This document shows, in pieces, positions 1 through 12,411 of a stretch of 64,000 bases of DNA. The stretch covers positions 16,990,001-17,054,000 of the forward strand of contig NC_090280.1 of the NCBI RefSeq assembly GCF_037392515.1, given 5' to 3'. Source of the stretch: Haliotis asinina (taxonomy: Eukaryota > Mollusca > Gastropoda > Lepetellida > Haliotidae). The notes under the pieces were generated by a model that made no database searches, had not been told where the DNA came from, and saw only the letters and a list, made by a program, of their open reading frames with translations. How positions within the stretch are numbered: position 1 is the stretch's first letter; each line of letters starts with the position of its first letter. The position numbers were made by a program, and so were the translations under genes.

Positions 1-324
1 TAAAGTACGGCGAGTCTCTTTGTTTTATGCGTAGATGTCTCTCATGCAAGAAACAATAAGTATTTCTACAATATGGTATGAAATCGGTTTTGAATGGTCT
101 ATCAAACTGAATAGCATTTGTCGGAAATAGTTGAGTCTATTATATACACTCCTCTTGATACTGGCATAAGAGAGATATAAAAAAAGGGTATCAAAAGTTG
201 AAGCAGATAGAGCTAGTGACAAGGTCTTTCCTACATTTACAAAATTGACAAGTTGGTAAAGATCGTGTGTGTACACGATGCCATTTAGAGAATGGGCAAA
301 TGCAGCATATGCCAACTTCCGGAA
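1..324. other. Left-edge sequence, no gene recognised
   Basis: AT-rich sequence. One 96-codon open frame on the minus strand (25-315) has no family resemblance that I can see. If locus 1a is a normal family member, this is probably intron 7 of that gene or DNA further upstream. Confidence 0.4.
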
Positions 325-418
325 GTCGCGGTGGTTGAGCGGGCTAGGCGGCTGACTTTGGGTGCTGGCGATTAGGTGCCTGACTCTGAGGGTGCGGGTT
401 CGAATCCCGAATGCGACT
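325..418 (+). repeat. tRNA-like sequence (SINE head or tRNA pseudogene)
   Basis: A good RNA polymerase III A box (TGGTTGAGCGG, 332-342) and a perfect B box (GGTTCGAATCC, 397-407) lie between complementary ends GTCGC (325-329) and GCGAC (413-417). The T arm is nearly paired. The stretch between the boxes is too long and does not fold into a clear anticodon arm, so I do not call a working tRNA. I recall very similar sequences scattered in abalone genomes, which fits a tRNA-derived SINE. It stands about 240 bases upstream of a receptor exon and is probably intronic. Confidence 0.6.
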
Positions 419-658
419 CAACCAAAGTACTAAAATTTATACTTTACTAAGAAAGTATGACATATGTTGCATTTGTAAAGATCAACTCTAGAAACTCGAA
501 ATTTTGTAAATCATTGAATTCATTCTTGTGTATAGTTTTCTGATTTCCCAACAATTTAAAACTTAATATTTATACTGACTGTACTCTGAGATGTATCTAA
601 GTGAGGAAGAAAGAAAGGTTGTACATTACACTGACTAATTGTGTTTGTATTTTCGCAG

Positions 659-1095
659 GAGGTGGACCTTGCTGCTTGTGATTTAACAATAGAGGAAGGC
701 CGTTCTCAGTTCATAGACTACATATATCCGCCAATCAGCACGGAATATTTTGATGTTTTGTATAAAAGACATGACAAACAACAAAGTAACTCCCTTTATC
801 TCTTAGCTCTTCCACTCAGACCCGACGTGTACCTCGTTCTGTTTCTAATTGCCGGATTTTGCTCACTGCTGTTTGCCTTATTCCAAAGTATGGATGTCTC
901 AGTGCTCAAAACATCAGCAGAGTCTGAAGGTGTCAGTCAATGTTTTCTTAGGAAAGTCAAACAGAACTTGCTTCATGCATGCTGGGTTGTGACTGGATCC
1001 TTGTTTAAGCAGGGTATGTATAAACTAGAGTTCATTATGAATGACAGGCGCCGTGTTAGGTCTGTGTATTGGCAAATAAATTGTATTGCAATTGC

Positions 1096-1153
<58 letters not shown>

Positions 1154-4100
1154 CACAAGAGTTAAGCGCCACTATTTTCATAGTGTCTTGATTTCACCAC
1201 TGAAGATCAGAAATACAAACTGTGAATGTTTATGACTGAATCAGCTTTCCATAGATTCTTGAACCTAAGATTGTGAAGATATGACTAGGGAAACGTTCCG
1301 CCCGTGGAACTCCATTTCCCTACCTTCTGAATCTTGAAAATTTCACACAATTAGTTTCACCGGTCTGTTGTGAGATTCTTATATCACTTTAGAGTTAGAT
1401 AATCAGTGAGGAGAGGTGAGGAGAAAGTTACTTACCGCTGAGAGATGGCAGGTGATAGGCATGAAAAATGCTGGCATGTCATGCAGGACCATTGCAAGGT
1501 AAATGGGTCGTCATCACAGCGTCATCACAGCGTCATCACCCGTGTAGTTGCCAAACATAATCAAACCAATGATGTGTCAACGACAGGCATAGGTGTGGTA
1601 GGCCGAGAAAGACCTCTGGCAGGCAGGAAAGACGTCTTCTCAGGTTAGTCAGACGAAATCCCTTTGCCACATCGACAGATTTACGAATGCAGTTGCCATG
1701 AGAGACCCTCGACGACGACCGTAATGCGTCACATCAGAATGGCTGGTTATGCTGACAGAAGACCAGTAAAACGTCCTCAACTGGCTGAGATTATGGTCTG
1801 GTGTCGTGGCCGCACGCTTTGGAACATGGCAGACTAGTTTTATAAACACTCAAATCCTGGTCGCTGATGAATTTGCATTACGCTTAGATTGATTTTGAAC
1901 ACAAGATAAGCATGCCTTGAGACAACATTTGCATGACTTAAAGTTTACAAAATCGCCTTAAAACAGTCATAGATCTCGTTGTGATAGTTACCACTGAGAA
2001 TCCAAAGCAGCAGATCACAAATATAGTGGGTGGCACTTAACTTTTGTCCATGTGTACATTGCAATTCAAGTGCCAGCGATGTGACGTAACCTTATTAATA
2101 CATTATAAGTCCCTTAATATATACTTTATGGTTCTGATAACAGCAGTCTAAAAAACGGTTGCATAGTCAGGGATTCTATTATATTTTTCTATAGTATTAT
2201 AATATGCCGTTTTGTCATTGGATAAATAAGAAACACATCTGTTGTTAATGAAAGAGTAGTATACGTAATAGCGGCACAGGACCAGGTCAAACAATGAATG
2301 AAAGTCTGTGTAGATTTTCATTTAACCATAAAAAGAATCGCAACAAGGTCAGTTGTTGTTTACCATGTATACCGGTTTGCAGTAAAAATAATGCAATACA
2401 TACCTTTTGAAAAGCGTATTTCGATATACAAGCCGTTTAAAATGACTACCTTGACGTTACAAATATATAGAACCCTGGCCACACGTATATGTTTGAAAAT
2501 GGAAAAAAATCTAATAAATTTTATACTATATACTTACATAGCTCGATCAGCTTGACATACACTCATGCTGCTGATGTTTTGTGATATTAAATGCTATGAA
2601 CTTTATCCATTGTGGGGTAATCAGTTAAAGCTCAACTGTTTTGACAGCACTCAACTGTTCGGGTGTAGAATACCACCAGACAAAACTGGTAATCAATCTT
2701 TAGTCCAATTCCTCAATGTATTTTCAGGCTCTAGTAAATATCCCAGTAACCTACCAGGGAAGGTGTTGATGACGTCGCTGTGGATGTTGCTGGTGGTGAT
2801 AACTACAGTCTACTGCGCCAACCTCGTCGCTGCTCTGTCTGCACAGAAGGATGTTAAGCTGTTTTCTGACCTAGAAGGTCTTTTGGGAAGTGATTATGCT
2901 GTGGGCATGCGGCAATCGGGTATCACCAGTCATATACTGAAGGTATTTTGCTTGCATTATTCTATTTTTTTATTCTTACTTGGTGTATTAAATTGTTTTA
3001 ATGTATCAACACCCTTCAGCATAACTTCCGTAACCTTCATGATCCAATCCTTCAGCTGTTGATGTGGACAAATGTAATCATCTATTAAACCGATGAATTA
3101 TCATCAATTACTATTGGCCATACATAACCTCTCAGGGGGACAATAATTTCCCAATACTTTAATTTGGACTTTTTGCCTCAGCATCTGTGTAACATATATT
3201 CTTGTAGTGAGTGAGTGAGTGAGTTAAAATTTAACGTCACATCGGCAATATTGCAGCCATATCGTGACGGGAACATTCTTGAAAAAAGGAATTTATGTAT
3301 ATGGTAAAAACCGGTTGACAAAGGACAGTAAAACAACTAGAATATCACAATAAGAAATAAAACTAGCGTGAAAAGTTAAAACTAATATCACTATTCCAAC
3401 AATACAATATACACACAGGGTACAGATTACGAACAACTGAAGGTAGATCGCCATACTAGAGGCCATGGGGACTTACAGTACTTCTGCTACCTGCATGGTC
3501 CCTAGCTGGACTTACACCATCCCCTCAGCTGCTGGCGACTGTATGCAAGATTAGCCACAAATTAAAATGGCAGAAATACTATGGCTAAACAAAATGGAAG
3601 ATTAAATATGACTTCCAATGTTTTGGGACTTAGATACCCTGTCATCAGGACAATAATGTTACGGTACTTGAACCTCTCTTGAGGATACCGCCACTAACAA
3701 TCTAAGTGATTAATTCAAACTTCCAATCATAAAATATTCATTTATTTACACATATTCTTGTAATCACCCTGGCACTCACTCTGTAATCACACAGAAAGGA
3801 TATATTGTTGGTGTATATTTGTCCACTTTAGGAAATACATGTTGTGCATCTCCAGCTAATACTGTCACTGTTCCTTTTTGAGCAGAGAAGTGCCCCATCA
3901 AGTCTGTATGGAAAGCTATGGTCAAAGGTAAAAGTCAACGATCCAGCATCGTTCTTTGAATCTTCGAGCTCGCTGGCAAATCATCTAAGACGAGTGGAAC
4001 ATGAGAAATATGCCTTTTTGCATTACGCATCAGAATTAGAGAAGCGGATGGCTGATAACTGCCAGTTGGAGGTTCTGGGAGAGAGATTATTGTTTATTCA

Positions 4101-4659
4101 TCAAGCATTTGGATTGCCCAAAGGCTCCCCTCTAAAGGCTGACATAGAGAAGATGTGAGTTATCCTATACCCCTTAATAAACATTAATAAACAAACTGCT
4201 TTTTCAACATCAATAAAAAGTTTAGATATAAATTTTGAGTGAATGATATATATATAATAAGTAAGTTGTACTCATTCTGAAGCACCTTGCACTTCTGCTA
4301 TGTCTGAAAATCACCATGGTGCTATACGTGGTTTGTACATTATGGAATAGGACTTAGATACATTGTGCACAAAGTAATGGCAATAGTTCTATTTTTTCTC
4401 GGCTTCAAGCTGCAACGCTTTTATAGAGGTATGTTTGTCTTCTCTCAGGATGTCTCAGATGAATGTGATTGGGCTGTTGGATCGACTGTGGGAAAAGTGG
4501 AACGTCAAGAGAAACCTGACGCATTGTCCACCAAAGAGAAAATTGAAGTCAGTCACAGTGAACCAGATCGGAGGTGGCTTTATCGTCGTGTGTGCTGGGA
4601 CTGCACTTAGCGTCATTGTGCTGTGTCTTGAAAAACTAGCACACTCGGTAACAAGATGA
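659..4659 (+). CDS. Locus 1a: ionotropic receptor (iGluR/IR-like), C-terminal exons 8-11
   Basis: Exons 659-1013, 2728-2942, 3886-4154 and 4449-4659 (stop included) join in frame to 349 residues. All three visible introns are GT-AG with the same phases as locus 2. The product is the end of S1 (DLTIEEGR with the conserved ligand-contact arginine), TM1, pore loop, M3 (VYCANLVAALSA, a variant of the iGluR SYTANLAAF gate), S2 with FGLPKGSP, and M4, followed by a very short tail. It would be a cation channel subunit of the plasma membrane. In S2 the residue matching the glutamate-binding acid is Tyr (YAFLHY), so the ligand is probably not glutamate. Exons 1-7 should lie left of the window. The frame is undamaged, so it may be active. 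The duplication breakpoint at 1602 falls in intron 8. Confidence 0.85.
1099..1150 (+). repeat. (AC)26 microsatellite
   Basis: An uninterrupted dinucleotide tract in intron 8 of locus 1a. It is followed at once by a block containing AGTTAAGCGCCAC, the reverse complement of a motif seen again near 2028 and 8026, so it may be the end of an interspersed repeat. Confidence 0.95.
1440..1840 (+). mobile_element. Tc1/mariner transposase relic (N-terminal part)
   Basis: The forward strand reads, over several frames, like the helix-turn-helix half of a Tc1-type transposase: SVITRVVAKHNQTNDVS, then a GRPR-like linker, then a block resembling PFATSTDLRMQL and HIRMAGYADRRPVKRPQL. The pieces fall in different frames and no catalytic half follows, so it is a dead fragment. 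The tandem duplication breakpoint at 1602 lies inside it, and its second copy is therefore cut to 8954-9185. Confidence 0.6.
3105..3705 (-). repeat. LINE 3'-tail fragments, reverse orientation
   Basis: The stretch starts with GTGAGTGAGTGAG at 3210 and continues as the reverse complement of the tail seen at about 6130-6555 (GCCGATGTGACGTTAAA end; CTGAGAGGGTACGTAAGTCC-like middle). A second short piece of the same tail abuts it at 3105-3160. It lies in intron 9 of locus 1a. The equivalent in the duplicate is 10,457-11,057. Confidence 0.7.
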
Positions 4660-5059
4660 AGAATGATGGCAATTTTATGTATATACAAATTCACTACAAG
4701 ACTATTACTGAGTCAGTAACGCAACGTGTTAATAACTTTGACTATTACTAGCAATACCTTCAGAGGGACTGAAGTTGCGTAGCATGATTGTCCTCCCTCA
4801 GAGCAAGTCTCATTTCATTCAAAGATTCTTTTCATCTGCGTGTTTTAGGAAGGACAGGTCTTTAAGGATGATCAGCTTATTTATTGCACAATAGCCAGAT
4901 GCTTTTCAAGCATGAGGTGGTGAATGAGCAGGAATGCCTCTCTGACAGTACGTGTTTCTGATCGTAGAAGATCTGTTATTTAATTCAAATGTTTGGATAA
5001 ATATGAACGATTCGGATGATGACAACCCATTACTGATCACGTTATCTCAACTTTCTCAC

Positions 5060-6555
5060 TCTACTTCACAAATAGCGATCATCAGCCGACAGTGTACTTT
5101 TAACTGTGTCTTTAACCCTCTTTATGATGATTTGTGCTACAAACAGTCGTCTCTAGTTCCGCCTCTTGGACTCAGAATTAAGCCTTTATTACTGAGGCCG
5201 GCATTGAGCTGGAAAAAGCTCCTTGCCGACTTCTTTCTTCTCCTCCTTGGCAGTTGGATAGGCCACAGGTCTGTCTAACATTAACTTTAAAAAAATCACA
5301 AACTAATGACTTAAAATATAAACAAGAATACCATCAAGCAAATATAACAATTACAAATCCTTGTTTACAGATGGGCCCAAGGACGGTGGCGCAGTAGCTT
5401 GTGCCACTGTCATTGGATCTAGCACAATATCTTCTCGATTACCAGATAGCAATTCTATTTTCACAGATGAAGCTAATGCCATATTAATGGCTCTTAAATA
5501 TATTCAAAGACACCCTAAACTTAAACAGTATATATTGAAAATTATTAAATTGCATAATTATCTTGCTGCTGCCCAATACGACATCATCTTTTGTTGGTTA
5601 CCCAGCCACGTTTGCATTTCTGAGAACTCAATGGCTGATCTTGATGCCAAGGCAGCACTCAACATATCGGTGACACCACTTCTTATTCCATACTCAGATG
5701 TGATGTGTTCTCAAAGCTGGCATCAGATCTTACATCCGTGATCTTATGCAAAAGAAGTGTGACACCCAAGCTGGTATCAGTATATTACATGAAACAAAAC
5801 CCTATATTGGTTACACCTACTTGGGTCGTCAGTCCAGATTTGAAGAGGTCATTTTGCGACGATGTCCTATTGGCCATACAAGATATACCCATGCATACCT
5901 GTTGAAAGGTGAGGATCCCCCGTTTTGTGTCCCTTGTGATGAGAGAGTCACAGTCAAACATATTCTGATTGACTGTGTTAAATTCTCCATCACAAGGGAT
6001 AAATACTTCAATGTTAAAAATATTAAGGATCTTTTTACCACTGTTAGTACTCATTTTTTTTAGAAATCAATTTCATGGATAAATTTTGATTAATATGTTC
6101 TGTAGGTAGATGTATTTTTATGATTGGTAGTTTAGATTAGTAACTTGAATTGTTAGCGGCTGTACCGTCAAAGGGGGTTATAGCACCGTAAAATTATTGT
6201 CCTCCTGAGAGGGTACGTAAGTCCCAAACCATTCCAAGTACAATTAACCACAGCATATATGTACTTTATATTTGTGGCTAGATGTGACTAAACTGCTAAC
6301 ATCTGAAGGGATGAGGTAAATCCAGGATGAGGTAAATCCAACGAGTAAGTCCTCATGCTGCCTAGGATAGTCATCTACCTTCAGTTGTTGGCAATCTTTA
6401 GCCTGTATTTATATTGTGTTGTCCGTATCGTGATATTACAAGAAACCTGTCGACAGGTTTGTATGATATACATATATTCCATTTCAGTGTTAAATGTTCT
6501 CGTCACAATATGGCTGAAATAGTGCCGATGTGACGTTAAATATCAAGTCACTCAG
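5060..6555 (+). mobile_element. Jockey-like LINE 3' half (RNase H and CCHC tail), copy in duplication unit 1
   Basis: Open frames at 4952-5278, 5361-5741 and 5746-6063 carry, in order, a post-RT segment (FNPLYDDL, SLVPPLGLRIKPLL), an RNase H domain (FTDGPKDGGA with the first Asp, FTDEANAILMALKYI with the Glu, WLPSHV...MADLDAKAA) and a terminal zinc-knuckle region (FCVPCDERVTVKHILIDC). The segment that should hold the third RNase H acid (a YSDS-type motif) is missing, and the frame shifts between the pieces, so this copy is dead. The 3' untranslated tail ends near 6555 with GCCGATGTGACGTTAAA and CACTCA. It is 5'-truncated, as is usual for LINEs. It lies about 0.4 kb downstream of the stop of locus 1a. 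Confidence 0.75.
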
Positions 6556-6589
6556 GTACCATCACACCAACTATGAGCAATCTAAAGGC

Positions 6590-8953
6590 TCAGTTACAGG
6601 ATTTTATCACTCCCTGTAACGTGCCTTACAGGCAATCAGAAACAAAGCCCCAGCTCATACAGAAACATCTAGCATAAAAAAAGCAAAAAGGATGATCTGG
6701 GGTAACTGCTAGAATTCTGTTGCTCGCAATAATACCACATTCAAGCTTTCAGACGTTAAAGAGCTTGTGTCTCCCTCTCTTGCGAGAATTAGCCCAAAGG
6801 GTGTAAAACTGAAGACCGTGTTCTAAAAATCGAGGACGAATACCGTCTGTGGGACGGCGTTAACGTCAGCTGAGATGCACCTGATGTAATTCTGTTAAAT
6901 CTCCCGGTCCTGGTCGAACTACAATTGAACTGATAGAATGTTCGAAAGAGCTTTTACATTTCCTTCAAAAATGTTTTAATACCATTTTCGAAAATTGTAC
7001 ATTTCCAAAAAGCTGGCCGTGTTCAGTTATACTTCCAGTACACAAGGAAGGCTGTTTGATAATCCAAATAATTATAGAGGAATTTCCTTCATGAGCATCC
7101 TTGGAAGAATATTTTAATAAATAATGAATACAAGAATTACAAAATAGTCTAATCTGCATGATTTAATTGCAAAGGCTCAGGCTGGCTTCAGAAAAAAACT
7201 ATTCTACTTGTGATCATATATTCACTTTATATGCAATAACCGAAAATGCTTAACGTGCCGTAAGCAAAAATTGTGTGTGGATTTTGTTGATTTAAAAAAG
7301 GCGTGTGATTCTCTCGATCGTCATAAATTATGGTAATGTTTACGAAAGGCTGGGTTTAACGGTAAAAATGTGTTATATTTTGATATCTATGTATTTTAAA
7401 ATAAAATATAAATACAATATGTGTATGACGTGGGGACGATACCGGCAATTATTTTGATTGCCCAGTTGGCCGTCGACAAGGGTGTGTTTTAAGTGTAGCT
7501 TTGTTCTCTTTCTTTATATGTAAAATGTATACCGAGAACAACAAGTTAAGGGCCAGCCTATTTCAAAACTAAGATGTGAAACTGTGAAAATGTTAGGCTG
7601 AACTAACTTGGAAGACCAATCCATATTTAGAGAAGGTTCATCTGGTAAGTGTTTGGGCGATGTCATTATCATTTGAATTTACAAATAAGGGAGATATTGT
7701 TGAAGATATGATGACACTGCATTTTCAATCAAAATAACTATTCCTGTTGTGCGTATACAAGACTATTAAATTCAGGTGTCACTTGATCAAAGTGACAATC
7801 ATGTGACCATATAACAGTCACTTCTGAGTTTCACTTTTCAAAGAAGGTACCCTTCTTGAGGAAAGCAAAATGCATGTATTCCAAAAGTGCGTGCATCCTT
7901 TGAAAGCAAAATATAATTTCCATTACGGTTTTGTTTTTAAATAAAGGTACTAAACCAAATATGATAGTTTTTTCTGAAAGACTTCCTATGTGCCAGCCTA
8001 TATTTTTTGCAAAATGTACTGAGTGGCGCTTAACTTTTTGTTCACGGTATATTTTGAAATGACAAATAGCGGTAAGCGTGGACTTCAAATGTTTCCCGAG
8101 ATGATTGAAGTATTCATTTCGCTATTGCCGATGACATCATCCTTGAATCAGATACTATTGTTGGATTACAAAATTACCTTAACATCTTAGAACGTTCTAC
8201 ACATGATCGGAAACTGTCAGTTAATATTGGCAAAGAAAATGTCAGTTTTAGAAGAGGAGGCCCTATTGCAAATAATGACAAATGGTTCCAAAATGGAAAG
8301 CTGATTACTATTGCTAATCACTATACTAATATGGGTGTACTGTTCACTCATGCAATGAATATATTTTCAAGGAAAGTGAACATATTGATTTGACATCATG
8401 AGCCAAGAAAACTTTAATCAGTCTCATGGCTGTATCTCAGAACTTAGACGTTTTAACACATAGTATAAACTTCATATTGTTTGATTCTCAAATTCAACCC
8501 ATACTGTTATATATTGCCTTAGAAATTTGGGGATTCCAAACACATGACTGTATTGACAACATGCATCTATTATCTTGTAAGATTTTATCCGTTTGTAAAC
8601 CATCGCCAAATTGCATGATATAACCCGAGTGTGGTAGATACCCTGTCACAGAAAAGATGCTTAAAGTATTGGTTTTAGATTCCAGGAATGCACGAGCCAC
8701 AAATTCCAAAATTAGCTTATAATATGCGTATTAAGTTAGATAATACTGGTAAAACAACATGGGCGTCACATATAAAATACCTTTTATTATCTCACGGTTT
8801 TGGGTTTGTCTGGTTAAATCGAATAGCTGGCAGGGTTCCCCTATTTCTTAACAAATTTCGAGAACAACCATTCAACATATATCATCAAGAAATGCATTTC
8901 ACATAAGAAACAAGAGCACGTTGTGATCTATATAGATTTTGCAAGAGTATCTT
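6590..8953 (+). mobile_element. Decayed APE-type LINE, same family as 33,525-37,015; cut by the duplication junction
   Basis: Scattered frames match the intact relative on the minus strand at 33.9-37.0 kb: AQAGFRK, VDFVDLKKACDSLDRHKLW (RT motif A region), ADDIILESDTIVGLQ (motif C region), LLYIALEIWGFQTHD, and TGKTTWASHIKYLLLSHGFG near 8745. There are many stops and frameshifts. A foreign stretch of about 0.5 kb (7590-8095) splits the RT before motif C. Copy 1 stops abruptly at 8953. The 3' end of the element survives only in copy 2. Confidence 0.75.
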
Positions 8954-10079
8954 GCCGAGAAAGACCTCTGGCAGGCAGGAAAGACGTCTTCTCAGGTTAG
9001 TCAGACGAAATCCCTTTGCCACATCGACAGATTTACGAATGCAGTTGCCATGAGAGACCCTCGACGACGACCGTAATGCGTCACATCAGAATGGCTGGTT
9101 ATGCTGACAGAAGACCAGTAAAACGTCCTCAACTGGCTGAGATTATGGTCTGGTGTCGTGGCCGCACGCTTTGGAACATGGCAGACTAGTTTTATAAACA
9201 CTCAAATCCTGGTCGCTGATGAATTTGCATTACGCTTAGATTGATTTTGAACACAAGATAAGCATGCCTTGAGACAACATTTGCATGACTTAAAGTTTAC
9301 AAAATCGCCTTAAAACAGTCATAGATCTCGTTGTGATAGTTACCACTGAGAATCCAAAGCAGCAGATCACAAATATAGTGGGTGGCACTTAACTTTTGTC
9401 CATGTGTACATTGCAATTCAAGTGCCAGCGATGTGACGTAACCTTATTAATACATTATAAGTCCCTTAATATATACTTTATGGTTCTGATAACAGCAGTC
9501 TAAAAAACGGTTGCATAGTCAGGGATTCTATTATATTTTTCTATAGTATTATAATATGCCGTTTTGTCATTGGATAAATAAGAAACACATCTGTTGTTAA
9601 TGAAAGAGTAGTATACGTAATAGCGGCACAGGACCAGGTCAAACAATGAATGAAAGTCTGTGTAGATTTTCATTTAACCATAAAAAGAATCGCAACAAGG
9701 TCAGTTGTTGTTTACCATGTATACCGGTTTGCAGTAAAAATAATGCAATACATACCTTTTGAAAAGCGTATTTCGATATACAAGCCGTTTAAAATGACTA
9801 CCTTGACGTTACAAATATATAGAACCCTGGCCACACGTATATGTTTGTAAATGGAAAAAGATCTAATAAATTTTATACTATATACTTACATAGCTCGATC
9901 AGCTTGACATACACTCATGCTGCTGATGTTTTGTGATATTAAATGCTATGAACTTTATCCATTGTGGGGTAATCAGTTAAAGCTCAACTGTTTTGACAGC
10001 ACTCAACTGTTCGGGTGTAGAATACCACCAGACAAAACTGGTAATCAATCTTTAGTCCAATTCCTCAATGTATTTTCAG

Positions 10080-12011
10080 GCTCTAGTAAATATCCCAGTA
10101 ACCTACCAGGGAAGGTGTTGATGACGTCGCTGTGGATGTTGCTGGTGGTGATAACTACAGTCTACTGCGCCAACCTCGTCGCTGCTCTGTCTGCACAGAA
10201 GGATGTTAAGCTGTTTTCTGACCTAGAAGGTCTTTTGGGAAGTGATTATGCTGTGGGCATGCGGCAATCGGGTATCACCAGTCATATACTGAAGGTATTT
10301 TGCTTGCATTATTCTATTTTTTTATTCTTACTTGGTGTATTAAATTGTTTTAATGTATCAACACCCTTCAGCATAACTTCCGTAACCTTCATGATCCAAT
10401 CCTTCAGCTGTTGATGTGGACAAATGTAATCATCTATTAAACCGATGAATTATCATCAATTACTATTGGCCATACATAACCTCTCAGGGGGACAATAATT
10501 TCCCAATACTTTAATTTGGACTTTTTGCCTCAGCATCTGTGTAACATATATTCTTGTAGTGAGTGAGTGAGTGAGTTAAAATTTAACGTCACATCGGCAA
10601 TATTGCAGCCATATCGTGACGGGAACATTCTTGAAAAAAGGAATTTATGTATATGGTAAAAACCGGTTGACAAAGGACAGTAAAACAACTAGAATATCAC
10701 AATAAGAAATAAAACTAGCGTGAAAAGTTAAAACTAATATCACTATTCCAACAATACAATATACACACAGGGTACAGATTACGAACAACTGAAGGTAGAT
10801 CGCCATACTAGAGGCCATGGGGACTTACAGTACTTCTGCTACCTGCATGGTCCCTAGCTGGACTTACACCATCCCCTCAGCTGCTGGCGACTGTATGCAA
10901 GATTAGCCACAAATTAAAATGGCAGAAATACTATGGCTAAACAAAATGGAAGATTAAATATGACTTCCAATGTTTTGGGACTTAGATACCCTGTCATCAG
11001 GACAATAATGTTACGGTACTTGAACCTCTCTTGAGGATACCGCCACTAACAATCTAAGTGATTAATTCAAACTTCCAATCATAAAATATTCATTTATTTA
11101 CACATATTCTTGTAATCACCCTGGCACTCACTCTGTAATCACACAGAAAGGATATATTGTTGGTGTATATTTGTCCACTTTAGGAAATACATGTTGTGCA
11201 TCTCCAGCTAATACTGTCACTGTTCCTTTTTGAGCAGAGAAGTGCCCCATCAAGTCTGTATGGAAAGCTATGGTCAAAGGTAAAAGTCAACGATCCAGCA
11301 TCGTTCTTTGAATCTTCGAGCTCGCTGGCAAATCATCTAAGACGAGTGGAACATGAGAAATATGCCTTTTTGCATTACGCATCGGAATTAGAGAAGCGGA
11401 TGGCTGATAACTGCCAGTTGGAGGTTCTGGGAGAGAGATTATTGTTTATTCATCAAGCATTTGGATTGCCCAAAGGCTCCCCTCTAAAGGCTGACATAGA
11501 GAAGATGTGAGTTATCCTATACCCCTTAATAAACATTAATAAACAAACTGCTTTTTCAACATCAATAAAAAGTTTAGATATAAATTTTGAGTGAATGATA
11601 TATATATAATAAGTAAGTTGTACTCATTCTGAAGCACCTTGCACTTCTGCTATGTCTGAAAATCACCATGGTGCTATACGTGGTTTGTACATTATGGAAT
11701 AGGACTTAGATACATTGTGCACAAAGTAATGGCAATAGTTCTATTTTTTCTCGGCTTCAAGCTGCAACGCTTTTATAGAGGTATGTTTGTCTTCTCTCAG
11801 GATGTCTCAGATGAATGTGATTGGGCTGTTGGATCGACTGTGGGAAAAGTGGAACGTCAAGAGAAACCTGACGCATTGTCCACCAAAGAGAAAATTGAAG
11901 TCAGTCACAGTGAACCAGATCGGAGGTGGCTTTATCGTCGTGTGTGCTGGGACTGCACTTAGCGTCATTGTGCTGTGTCTTGAAAAACTAGCACACTCGG
12001 TAACAAGATGA
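10080..12011 (+). CDS. Locus 1b: orphan C-terminal half of ionotropic receptor (exons 9-11)
   Basis: Exons 10,080-10,294, 11,238-11,506 and 11,801-12,011 duplicate exons 9-11 of locus 1a. I found no amino-acid change; one silent TCA to TCG change is visible in exon 10. Splice sites and stop are kept. There is no exon 8 or earlier exon before it: upstream lie the truncated Tc1 relic, the junction and decayed LINE. The unit starts in phase 1, so it cannot start a protein by itself. It could serve only as an alternative 3' cassette for transcripts that begin in locus 1a and run through about 9 kb, or it is simply a dead fragment too young to have decayed. M3 (VYCANLVAALSA), S2 and M4 are all present. 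Confidence 0.75.
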
Positions 12012-12411
12012 AGAATGATGGCAATTTTATGTATATACAAATTCACTACAAGACTATTACTGAGTCAGTAACGCAACGTGTTAATAACTTTGACTATTAC
12101 TAGCAATACCTTCAGAGGGACTGAAGTTGCGTAGCATGATTGTCCTCCCTCAGAGCAAGTCTCATTTCATTCAAAGATTCTTTTCATCTGCGTGTTTTAG
12201 GAAGGACAGGTCTTTAAGGATGATCAGCTTATTTATTGCACAATAGCCAGATGCTTTTCAAGCATGAGGTGGTGAATGAGCAGGAATGCCTCTCTGACAG
12301 TACGTGTTTCTGATCGTAGAAGATCTGTTATTTAATTCAAATGTTTGGATAAATATGAACGATTCGGATGATGACAACCCATTACTGATCACGTTATCTC
12401 AACTTTCTCAC

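Larger units (their letters stand above)
1602..8953 (+). repeat. Tandem segmental duplication, copy 1 (7352 bp)
   Basis: This block recurs directly after itself at 8954-16,300 at a constant offset of 7352, which falls to 7348 and then 7347 after two small deletions in copy 2. I noticed about a dozen differences in 7.3 kb. The junction at 8953/8954 joins the middle of a LINE relic to the middle of a Tc1 relic. It has no target-site duplication and no visible microhomology, which fits end joining. The block carries exons 9-11 of the receptor but not exon 8. Confidence 0.95.

Noticed and set aside
25-315. Minus-strand 96-codon frame at the left edge
   Set aside because: No motif, no splice pattern and no relative in the window.
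325-418. Functional tRNA-Leu or tRNA-Ser gene
   Set aside because: A and B boxes are good, but the anticodon arm cannot be paired and the last acceptor pairs fail.
973-1158. Open frame with a run of alternating Cys and Val on the minus strand
   Set aside because: It is only the translation of the (AC)26 microsatellite.
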